Below, in pieces: positions 7,704 through 12,353 of a DNA stretch of 12,353 nucleotides. Positions within the stretch are counted from its first letter, which is position 1; every line of letters starts with the position of its first letter. A program made the position numbers and the translations under genes. The stretch lies in assembly GCA_051886675.1 (NCBI GenBank), contig JBJEYH010000293.1, positions 1 to 12,353 of the forward strand. Direction: 5' to 3'. A model generated the notes under the pieces. It did no database searches, was not told the origin of the DNA, and was given only the letters and a program-made list of their open reading frames with translations. The stretch comes from UBA11524 sp051886675. GTDB lineage: Bacteria; Bacillota; Clostridia; Christensenellales; Aristaeellaceae.

Positions 7704-8048
7704 TTACCAGTGGCCGCGGCCATCGCACAGGGGACAGACGCCCTCCTCGCAGTAGATGCAGGGCATCTGATGCGTGCCGCCGCAGCGGGTGCACCGGCCG
7801 TCCTCGCACTTGTCGCATTCCCGGCTGATCAGGTTCCCCTGGTCGTCAATGCCGCCGGGGAACTGGCCGCCGTGGCAGTACAGGCATCCGCCGTCGAAGC
7901 ATTCCGCACAGGTCATGGTGCCCTCGCCGCCGCAGTACACGCAGATGCCCTGCCCGTCGCACAGCGTGCACCTTGTGGGAAACCGGGAGACCGCCAGACC
8001 GGGCAGCAGCGTCAGCGCCGTCATCAGGGACAGCAGCGTCCTGATCAT
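7704..8048 (-). CDS. Exported cysteine-rich protein with eight CxxC motifs
   Basis: A 114-residue protein. The first 20 or so residues (MIRTLLSLMTALTLLPGLAV) look like a signal peptide or a single anchor. The rest contains eight CxxC motifs at residues 27, 36, 47, 55, 78, 86, 97 and 105, many followed by Gly (CTLCDGQG, CVYCGGEG, CPLCDGRG). This CxxCxGxG pattern is that of the zinc-binding cysteine-rich domain of DnaJ, which has four such motifs, so this could be two DnaJ-type zinc modules without J-domain. Sixteen of about 90 mature residues are cysteine, unusual for an exported protein of an anaerobe. The start has GAGGA about nine bases upstream. Role unknown; metal binding or redox chaperoning outside the membrane are options. 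Confidence 0.75.
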   Translation of the reverse strand: MIRTLLSLMTALTLLPGLAVSRFPTRCTLCDGQGICVYCGGEGTMTCAECFDGGCLYCHGGQFPGGIDDQGNLISRECDKCEDGRCTRCGGTHQMPCIYCEEGVCPLCDGRGHW

Positions 8049-8132
8049 GGTTGCATTCCTCGCTTTCGGTGATGAATTCTTCCGCAGCCCCGTCCGGGAC
8101 GGCGGGAACAGGATTCCTCCTGTGTACAGAAC

Positions 8133-8138
8133 AGTATA
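8133..8138 (-). promoter_or_regulatory. Possible -10 element of the CxxC protein gene
   Basis: On the minus strand TATACT (8138-8133) is a good -10 hexamer about 85 bases before the start codon, in one of the few AT-containing patches here. No clear -35 is visible at 17 bases. The leader between would contain the dyad CCGTCC/GGACGG around 8091-8103. Confidence 0.35.
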
Positions 8139-8208
8139 GACGATGGCCGCGCCGGAATTTGCCGGGCGTTTCCCGGGCAGGGCCGGTGCGGCATCCCGTC
8201 CGCCCCAC

Positions 8209-8605
8209 GGAAACGGACCGCAAGTTCCGCCGGACAGCCGTGATACCATGGCAGCGCAGTCCCGGAGCCGCCCTCACCGGCGACCCGGACGCCACGGAAA
8301 CGGACCGCAAGTTCCGCCGGACAGCCGTGATACCATGGCAGCGCGGTTCCGGAGCCGCCCTCACCGGCGACCCGGACGCCCCGGAAACGAACCGCAAGTT
8401 CCGCCGGACGGCCGTGATACCATGGCATCGCAGTCCCGGAGCCGCCGCACCGGCGACCCGGACGCCCCGGAAACGAACCGCAAGTTCCGCCGGACGCCGT
8501 GATACCATGGCAGCGCAGTTCCGGAGCCGCCCTCACCGGCGACCCGGACGCCCCGGAAACGAACCGCAAGTTCCGCCGGACAGCCGTGGTAACATGGCAG
8601 CGTAC
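8209..8605. repeat. Tandem repeat, 86-87 bp unit, about 4.6 copies
   Basis: Units start at 8209, 8296, 8383, 8469 and 8555, each with GGAAACG(G/A)ACCGCAAGTTCC. The first two are 87 bp and the next two 86 bp through single-base deletions; the fifth breaks off near 8605. Copies differ by a few substitutions (GGACCG in units 1-2, GAACCG in units 3-5), so the array has grown by duplication and begun to diverge. Each full unit carries CGCCGG and CCGGCG 44 bases apart and the palindrome CCATGG, so single strands could fold. Both strands stay open in reading frames because 87 is a multiple of three, but single-base indels break all frames and no start site is present, so I do not call a gene. The array lies between the divergent CxxC gene and the RNA candidate. 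Confidence 0.92.
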
Positions 8606-8614
8606 CCGAGAACC

Positions 8615-8643
8615 TTGACAACTGCACACAGGAAAACGAATCC
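8615..8643 (+). promoter_or_regulatory. Possible promoter of the structured RNA region
   Basis: A consensus TTGACA (8615-8620) lies immediately after the last partial tandem repeat. At 17 bases distance the -10 would be GAATCC (8638-8643), which is poor. The stretch is the only promoter-like sequence found at the left edge of the 1.45 kb gene-free region and points in the same direction as the GNRA-capped hairpins and the downstream gene. Confidence 0.3.
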
Positions 8644-8760
8644 CTCCGAGCCATTCTGCAACTCAGTGCATAAGCGGGATGAAAACCGTTCTGAGAGACG
8701 CAGACTTTCGGTTGTCGGAACAGCCGGAACGTCCGCATTGGGGAAAAGCGTCGGGGATAC

Positions 8761-8816
8761 CCGGCGCCAGTGCCCTGTGGCCATCGCGCGAGCACTGGCC
8801 GGAACGCCGCAAGGCG
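8761..8816 (+). other. Paired hairpins near 5' end of RNA candidate
   Basis: A perfect 8-bp stem, GCCAGTGC (8766-8773) with GCACTGGC (8792-8799), is extended by CCG (8761-8763) and CGG (8800-8802) across a two-base bulge. Directly after it comes CGCC (8805-8808), loop GCAA, GGCG (8813-8816), a GNRA tetraloop hairpin of the type used for tertiary contacts. Confidence 0.5.
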
Positions 8817-8874
8817 AAAAATGCAGTGCCGTGCCGGAGGGATGCAGATCAAAGCGAAGCAGCCGTCGCCGGGA

Positions 8875-8931
8875 AATAGACGCCCTCCCGAAAGGAGGGA
8901 ATAACCCAGCATGCCGCGGGGTGGTGCCCGC
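8875..8931 (+). other. Two-hairpin module, copy 1
   Basis: AATAGACGCC (8875-8884) leads into the hairpin CCCTCC-CGAAA-GGAGGG (8883-8899), and 16 bases later GCGGG (8916-8920) pairs with CCCGC (8927-8931). The same ten bases and the same hairpin order recur at 9619-9674 with different stem sequences. After both copies follows a CCGG...AAA...CCGG stretch. Confidence 0.4.
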
Positions 8932-9132
8932 AGGACAGCGGCCGGGAAACCGTACCGGTCCATTGCAGGGATGACTGACACACCCGGTTCCCAGTGAAGC
9001 GCCGAAAGACGCGTATAAGACGGAATGCTTGCCCGAGTAGCGGAATGGGAATCATCCGGATTTCCGAGCTTCGATTTCAATCTCAGTTGCCTGATGGCAA
9101 GAGAATGATATTTGCCGGAAGAACCGTGAAAG

Positions 9133-9175
9133 GCAGGGGTCATCAATCCCCTGCGGGCGTGGCGGCGCAAGCCGC
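9133..9175 (+). other. Adjacent hairpins, 7 bp and GCAA-capped
   Basis: GCAGGGG (9133-9139) pairs with CCCCTGC (9148-9154) across an eight-base loop. Seven bases later GCGGC (9162-9166), loop GCAA, GCCGC (9171-9175) forms a GNRA hairpin. The block is preceded by ACCGTGAAAG (9123-9132), which recurs at 9258-9267. Confidence 0.45.
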
Positions 9176-9435
9176 AGGATGTGCGGATGGGAGTCGCTGC
9201 CCATCAACCGGCCGTATCCTCCCGCTGGCTGAAGAAAGGTCTGAAGTCCTGGTCGGTACCGTGAAAGCGGGCAGGATGGTTTGGAAGGATTCGTTTTCCG
9301 CAGGGCGAATGCGGGTTTTGCCCTGTGCGCACCGCGCAGAGAAAAAATGGGCTGCGGGGCCGGAGAGGCTCTCCCATGGCAGGCGGCGCGCACAGGCAGG
9401 GACCGCAGACGCTCCTGATCTGACAGCTTCCGCAG

Positions 9436-9514
9436 CCCGGTGCAAATTGCCTTTCAGGCATCCGGGACGTGCTGAATCGGGAGCCGGACGGAAGGGATAC
9501 CTTCCGCACCCGGC
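9436..9514 (+). other. Two long interrupted hairpins in RNA candidate
   Basis: First, CCCGG (9436-9440) with CCGGG (9462-9466) encloses TGCCT (9448-9452), loop TTC, AGGCA (9456-9460). Second, GCCGG (9483-9487) with CCGGC (9510-9514) encloses CGGAAGG (9489-9495), loop GATA, CCTTCCG (9500-9506), with only A against CAC unpaired between them. Twelve base pairs around a four-base loop make this the best local structure in the region. Confidence 0.55.
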
Positions 9515-9618
9515 CCGCCCCCGGGCAGCAATGCAGGGGACACAGGCGAAAACGCCAACCCGGCAGGCATGGTGCGCACAGCAGGAAGCTGATAACGCAG
9601 GGATTCTGCCGCTGACGC

Positions 9619-9674
9619 AATAGACGCCTCCTGTGGAGGAAGAATCCGGTTCAGGCGATGGGCCAGTCCCCCAT
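9619..9674 (+). other. Two-hairpin module, copy 2
   Basis: AATAGACGCC (9619-9628) leads into CCTCC (9627-9631), loop TGT, GGAGG (9635-9639), and 18 bases later ATGGG (9658-9662) pairs with CCCAT (9670-9674). Layout matches copy 1 at 8875-8931 while the second stem differs in sequence, which is what a duplicated and diverging structured RNA would show. Confidence 0.4.
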
Positions 9675-9804
9675 GGCAAACACCGGAAAGCCCTGACCCG
9701 GGGAACAAGTCAGTCGCCGTTGAACGCAGCTTGAGACAGAGCTGCGGTATAAGGCAGAGGTCCCGTTCGATTCGCCTAATCGGCCAATTCTTCAGGTGAA
9801 AGTC

Positions 9805-9844
9805 GGGGGTGCAAATCCCTCCCTCAATCCGTAGGCAACTACGG
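9805..9844 (+). other. tRNA T-arm-like hairpin followed by GCAA hairpin
   Basis: GGGGG (9805-9809) pairs with CCCTC (9817-9821, one G-U) around the seven-base loop TGCAAAT, one base from the tRNA T-loop pattern TTCAAAT. CCGTAG (9829-9834), loop GCAA, CTACGG (9839-9844) follows. GGTGCAAAT also occurs at 9439-9447. No complete tRNA can be built around it. Confidence 0.45.
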
Positions 9845-10094
9845 GGGCAGCGCGGTGGACGGATGGCTACCGGACGCAAGCGGGCTTACTGGTGGCGGAG
9901 CAATCGGCGGAGGGCTGAGGCGTATGGCGAAAGCCGGCGGCAGCTGTCAGATCAGGAGCGCAGGCAGGTCAGGCTCCATTCGCCCATGGCCGCACAAGGT
10001 CGCGGGGGGAAAGGCTCCCGCAGCCCGACATGGAAGGCATTTCACAGCAGGTACTTTGCCGCATGCATGATCCGTCGCAAAGGAGGCATCGCCT

Positions 10095-10766
10095 ATGAAC
10101 AAGCGCTGTACGAACTCTTCCTGCCGGAAGGTCTTTTCCACGCTGACCTATGGCGGACAGTGCCCCTTCTGCGGGAAGACGTATCCCCAGCTGAATGGGA
10201 CGGGTATCACCGTGAACGGGAAGGGCTGCAGGCTGTCCGATGCATTCTGGGCGGTATATCGCCTTGAGGCTGCAAACAAGCTCCGGCAGATCATATTGCT
10301 GAGGGCGGATATGGAGGCCTGCGGTTTTTACCTCGGGCTTCGTGATGCCAAGGAAACCGTGGAGGCCATGTGGACAGGCGTGCGTCGCTTCTCCTGGCGC
10401 CTGACCGATGAGTATGTCAATGGCCGGAGAGTCATCGACTGTTCCCGGAAGAAGCCTGCCGCTCCTCCGGTCGCGGGCCATGGCGCTCCGGCCATGCTGC
10501 TCCGGGGCAGGCAGTATCCCTTTTCCCGGCGGCTGTACAGGCTTCTGCAGGAATACGGCAGCATGCCCATGGAGCAGAGGAACAGGCGCGACAAGCTGGA
10601 GCTGATCAGCCTGCTGCGCAAGGAGATGCGCAGGCATGGCTTCAGCGCGACCTTCGCCGTGCTGGAGAAGACCGTGAACGCCATGGCCAACGGGCAACGC
10701 AGGCTTGCCTTCCGCCTGACCGGTCAGTGCAGCAATGGCTGCAGGGGCGTCACCCTTGAGGAATAG
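10095..10766 (+). CDS. Zinc-ribbon protein with internally duplicated helical domain
   Basis: A 223-residue cytoplasmic protein. The N-terminus carries a zinc ribbon: Cys5 and Cys10 (CTNSSC), then Cys23 and Cys26 (CPFC), likely holding one zinc. Two related segments follow. Residues 62-95 (KLRQIILLRADMEACGFYLG, then LRDAKETVEAMWTG) and 167-200 (KLELISLLRKEMRRHGFSAT, then FAVLEKTVNAMANG) align with each other, and each is followed by RR, RLT and an NG spacing. The first copy resembles the ribosomal protein L7/L12 C-terminal motif (GLKEAKDLVE), so a small L7/L12-like fold is possible; this is a weak call. The protein is basic and could bind RNA. AAAGGAGG eight bases upstream fixes the start. 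It lies right after the structured RNA candidate on the same strand, so leader regulation or RNA-protein partnership is worth considering. Confidence 0.8.
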   Translation: MNKRCTNSSCRKVFSTLTYGGQCPFCGKTYPQLNGTGITVNGKGCRLSDAFWAVYRLEAANKLRQIILLRADMEACGFYLGLRDAKETVEAMWTGVRRFSWRLTDEYVNGRRVIDCSRKKPAAPPVAGHGAPAMLLRGRQYPFSRRLYRLLQEYGSMPMEQRNRRDKLELISLLRKEMRRHGFSATFAVLEKTVNAMANGQRRLAFRLTGQCSNGCRGVTLEE

Positions 10767-10904
10767 CCTGCGCCCGGGGCTGACCATGCCGCGGAAAACG
10801 AATGCGTCCGGAACGCTCCCCATCGCGCGGACAGCAGCACGCCGCTTCCGCGGGGGGACAACGCATGAACCCATACCATCCGAAGCATGAAAGGAGTACG
10901 CGGA

Positions 10905-11546
10905 ATGCTCTTCAATGTTAACAGGATCCCCTGGAAGAATCTTCAGCCTGGGCAGGAGGTCACCTTTGGCCGGTATCCCCAGGGCGCGGGGAACGAGGTG
11001 CAGCCCATCGCATGGCAGGTGCTGGAGGTCCGGGACGACCGGGCGCTGCTGCTGTCCCGGTATGTGCTGGACGCGCAGCCCTTCTACACGGAAGCGGGCA
11101 TCACCCGCTGGATTGACGCCACCGTGCGCCAGTGGCTGCAGGAGACCTTCACGCCTGCCGCGTTTACCCGGCAGGAGCAGAAGCTGATCTGGCATCCCGC
11201 CCCCAAGGCCGATCCCAACGAGGACTTCCTGGATTGGCTGAGGGGCGAAGAGGAGCGGATTGACGATCCGGTTTTCGTGCTCTCCCAGGGGGAGGTCCTG
11301 CAGTATTTCCCGAGCGAGAACGGGCTCTTCTGCACGGGCGCCTCTGCCGCCATGACCCCCTGGGCGGAGGCCAATTTTCCCGACGTCTATCAGGTTGATG
11401 GCAAGGCGTGCTGGTGGCTGCGCAACACCTTCAATCAGATGCCCTTTGCCTTCATCGTGTCCCCGGTGGATTCCATCGGCGCCAGCATGATCGACCCGCA
11501 CAACTGCCAGGGCGTCCGCCCGGCGCTCTGGGTCAGGCTCAAGTGA
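10905..11546 (+). CDS. DUF6273-like domain protein
   Basis: A 213-residue protein without signal peptide. It shows the layout I know from DUF6273 proteins: an N-terminal VTFGRYPQ (19-26), IAWQVLEVRDDRALLLSRYV (35-54), ITRWIDATVRQWLQETF (66-82), a middle FTRQEQKLIW (87-96), a CWWLRN (169-174), and the C-terminal GVRPALWVRLK (203-213). The family is common in clostridia, often in cell-surface or toxin-like proteins; its molecular function is not known to me. Here it forms the whole protein. The start is set by AAAGGAG eight bases before ATG; an ATG six codons earlier overlaps that site and is less likely. It follows the zinc-ribbon gene by 138 bases and ends with a strong terminator, so the two may share a transcript. 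Confidence 0.82.
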   Translation: MLFNVNRIPWKNLQPGQEVTFGRYPQGAGNEVQPIAWQVLEVRDDRALLLSRYVLDAQPFYTEAGITRWIDATVRQWLQETFTPAAFTRQEQKLIWHPAPKADPNEDFLDWLRGEEERIDDPVFVLSQGEVLQYFPSENGLFCTGASAAMTPWAEANFPDVYQVDGKACWWLRNTFNQMPFAFIVSPVDSIGASMIDPHNCQGVRPALWVRLK

Positions 11547-11587
11547 GACGGGGCCGATGCCCCCGCGGGAGAAGGATCACCCCCGAC

Positions 11588-11623
11588 AGCCGGATGCTGC
11601 ATTGTGCAGTGTCCGGCTTTTTT
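11588..11623 (+). terminator. Rho-independent terminator after DUF6273-like gene
   Basis: AGCCGGA (11588-11594) pairs with TCCGGCT (11612-11618), and inside it CTGCA (11597-11601), loop TTG, TGCAG (11605-11609), separated by a TG/TG internal loop. Six T follow (11618-11623). It closes the plus-strand unit and separates it from the fatty acid synthesis promoter. Confidence 0.93.
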
Positions 11624-11666
11624 GCTGCCCGGAAATCCCGCGCTGACGCCCCGGCAACTTTGCCCC

Positions 11667-11695
11667 TTGACAACCGGGAAGACCCTGCGTATAAT
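11667..11695 (+). promoter_or_regulatory. acpP: Consensus promoter of the acpP-accB operon
   Basis: TTGACA (11667-11672) and TATAAT (11690-11695) are both perfect hexamers with the ideal 17-base spacing. Transcription should start near 11702, right at the AT-rich dyad. A perfect promoter implies that control comes from a repressor rather than weak promoter strength. Confidence 0.95.
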
Positions 11696-11702
11696 GTGTC
11701 TA

Positions 11703-11738
11703 AATCATTTTATCTAAATTATTTTAGGTAAAATGATT
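11703..11738 (+). promoter_or_regulatory. 36-bp operator-like dyad at fatty acid operon start
   Basis: AATCATTTTA (11703-11712) and TAAAATGATT (11729-11738) are perfect inverse complements. The 16 bases between them continue the symmetry as CTAAA (11714-11718) with TTTAG (11723-11727), so only two base pairs of the 36-bp dyad mismatch. It sits at the predicted start site of a consensus promoter, the classic place for a repressor. Fatty acid genes in Firmicutes are controlled by FapR or by MarR-type FabT; the site does not match the FapR consensus as I know it, so a MarR-like protein is my guess. As RNA it could also fold as a long hairpin at the 5' end of the message. Confidence 0.75.
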
Positions 11739-11768
11739 GAGATTCAAACAGAAAGGAACGTGACGTTC

Positions 11769-11993
11769 ATGAATTTGGAGCAGGTGCGCAATGTGGTGGC
11801 CGAGACCCTGGGCTGCGACGTGGAGGCCGTGACGATGGAGGCGAAGCTGCAGGAGGATCTGGGTGCGGATTCGCTGGCGGCGATGGAGCTGATGATGGCG
11901 CTGGAGGAGGCCACGGGCGTGGCCATCGCGGACGACGCCATGCCCGGGCTGAAAACGGTGGGCGACGTGGTGAACTACCTGAGCGCCAACTGA
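11769..11993 (+). CDS. acpP: Acyl carrier protein
   Basis: A 74-residue acidic protein of usual family length. The signature GADSLAAMELMMALEE (residues 32-47) contains Ser35, the serine that receives 4'-phosphopantetheine and carries growing fatty acyl chains in type II synthesis. Helix 1 (MNLEQVRNVVAETL), EDLGADS and the C-terminal TVGDVVNYL are all in place. I start at MNLEQ, with AAAGGA about 11 bases upstream; a start 12 codons earlier would lie inside the dyad and lacks a clear binding site. It is the first gene after the strong promoter and is followed by the biotin carboxyl carrier gene, as expected for a clostridial fatty acid synthesis cluster. Confidence 0.95.
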   Translation: MNLEQVRNVVAETLGCDVEAVTMEAKLQEDLGADSLAAMELMMALEEATGVAIADDAMPGLKTVGDVVNYLSAN

Positions 11994-12002
11994 CCTGCGA
12001 GA

Positions 12003-12038
12003 CCCCTGCCGCCGCCACAAGCGCACACCGCGGCGGGG
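12003..12038 (+). other. GC-rich hairpin between acpP and accB
   Basis: CCCC (12003-12006) and GCCGC (12008-12012) pair with GCGGC (12030-12034) and GGGG (12035-12038), leaving one bulged T and a 17-base loop. Only TTT follows, so it is at most a weak terminator or attenuator; it could be a stabilising or processing element that lets acyl carrier protein, needed in large amounts, outnumber the downstream products. Confidence 0.4.
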
Positions 12039-12067
12039 GTTTCGCCATGGAGGGGAACGAACGCACC

Positions 12068-12353
12068 ATGACAAACCAGGAGATTATGGAACTGATGAGC
12101 CGCTTTGAGGGCAGCAGCCTCCGGGCCATGAAGGTGACCCGCGGGGACTTCACCCTGGAAATGGAGCGGGGCGCCGCCGTCCCCGCGCCGCAGGCGGCCG
12201 CCGCCCCCGCGCCCGCGATGCCGGAGGAGCCGGCGGTCACCGCGCCGCTGGCGGGGGTGTACTACGCCGCCGCGGAGCCGGGGGGCAAGCCCTTTGCAGC
12301 CGTGGGCGACCGGGTGCGCAAGGGCGACACCCTCTGCCTGATGGAGGCCATGA
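12068..12353 (+). CDS. accB: Biotin carboxyl carrier protein of acetyl-CoA carboxylase, N-terminal part
   Basis: The first 95 codons are present and the gene runs off the right edge. The N-terminal MTNQEIMELMSRFEGSSLRA with VTRGDFTLEMERG matches the start of AccB proteins. An Ala-Pro-rich linker (residues about 37-58) follows, then the biotinyl domain begins (APLAGVYYAAAEPGGKPFAA, then VGDRVRKGDTLCLMEAM). The window ends at the codon of the expected biotinylated lysine of the MEAMK motif, whose first base is A. The protein carries CO2 on biotin between biotin carboxylase and carboxyltransferase to make malonyl-CoA. I start at MTNQ because GGAGGGG lies about 12 bases upstream; an in-frame ATG seven codons earlier overlaps that site. 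Confidence 0.93.
   Translation, partial: MTNQEIMELMSRFEGSSLRAMKVTRGDFTLEMERGAAVPAPQAAAAPAPAMPEEPAVTAPLAGVYYAAAEPGGKPFAAVGDRVRKGDTLCLMEAM

Larger units (their letters stand above)
8640..10078 (+). ncRNA. Candidate giant structured non-coding RNA
   Basis: About 1.45 kb between the tandem repeats and the next ribosome binding site has no believable protein gene: the open frames are composition-driven, rich in Arg, Ala and Gly, without start signals or domain motifs. Instead it holds many compact hairpins. Examples are GCCAGTGC/GCACTGGC (8766-8799), CGCC-GCAA-GGCG (8805-8816), GCAGGGG/CCCCTGC (9133-9154), GCGGC-GCAA-GCCGC (9162-9175), a 12-bp interrupted stem with GATA loop (9483-9514), CCGTAG-GCAA-CTACGG (9829-9844) and GGC-GAAA-GCC (9926-9935). 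The GNRA loops exist only in plus-strand RNA, giving the direction. Size and density recall the large ornate RNAs (GOLLD, ROOL, OLE), but I cannot match it to one from memory. Both ends are estimates. In GC-rich DNA some such stems occur by chance, so this remains a candidate. Confidence 0.45.

Noticed and set aside
8209..8605. CRISPR array or a repeat-containing protein gene
   Set aside because: The whole 86-87 bp unit is repeated with no unique spacers. Single-base indels shift every frame, and no start site precedes the array.
8994..9623. Open plus-strand frame of 209 codons inside the RNA region
   Set aside because: No ribosome binding site, erratic composition rich in Arg, Gly and Ala, no hydrophobic core or domain motif; overlapping long frames exist on both strands, as expected from GC-rich DNA.
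9720..9795. A complete tRNA gene
   Set aside because: T-loop-like TTCGATT is present, but its stem does not pair without a bulge, and no matching acceptor and anticodon arms can be drawn.
9454..9879. Minus-strand open frames across the RNA region
   Set aside because: Same composition effect; cysteine- and proline-rich translations without start signals or recognisable families.
8640..10078. Group II intron or cobalamin riboswitch
   Set aside because: No GTGYG-type start, no recognisable domain V, and no reverse transcriptase gene; the GGTGCAAAT motif alone is too little for a cobalamin riboswitch and no B12 gene is adjacent.

Overview
The window looks like a chromosomal piece of a GC-rich, anaerobic gut- or rumen-type Firmicute (Clostridia, plausibly Christensenellales-like). 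That placement is an inference. It rests on strong AGGAGG-type ribosome binding sites, clostridial-style protein families (LacI regulator beside a family 1 sugar-binding protein, a DUF6273-like protein, a type II fatty acid synthesis start) and high GC outside a few AT-rich control regions.

Layout. Positions 1-1950 are read on the minus strand: the cut-off 5' end of a sugar ABC transporter binding protein, its likely LacI-family regulator with a good promoter and operator-like dyad, and a small unknown protein ending in a clean terminator. Positions 2192-7527 hold a plus-strand three-gene cassette: a helical protein of 386 residues, a 962-residue membrane protein that fuses a Ser/Thr kinase domain to a NACHT-like NTPase, and a secreted protein of unknown function. 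It looks like a signalling or conflict (STAND-type) cassette. A minus-strand gene converges on it (7704-8048). It encodes an exported protein with eight CxxC motifs of DnaJ zinc-finger type.

Positions 8209-8605 are 4.6 copies of an 86-87 bp tandem repeat. They run directly into about 1.45 kb (8640-10078) with no credible protein gene but many compact hairpins, several capped by GNRA loops in the plus orientation. I read this as a candidate giant structured non-coding RNA, possibly two tandem related units of about 0.7 kb. It ends at the ribosome binding site of a zinc-ribbon protein with an internal duplication (10095-10766), followed by a DUF6273-like protein (10905-11546) and a strong terminator.

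The last part (11667-12353) starts a fatty acid synthesis operon: a consensus promoter, a 36-bp AT-rich dyad at the expected transcription start, acyl carrier protein, and the beginning of the biotin carboxyl carrier protein of acetyl-CoA carboxylase, cut at its biotinylation motif.

Most attention should go to the 8.2-10.8 kb region (tandem repeat, putative giant RNA, zinc-ribbon gene) and to the kinase-NACHT membrane protein. All family calls were made by eye from motifs; no database search was possible.
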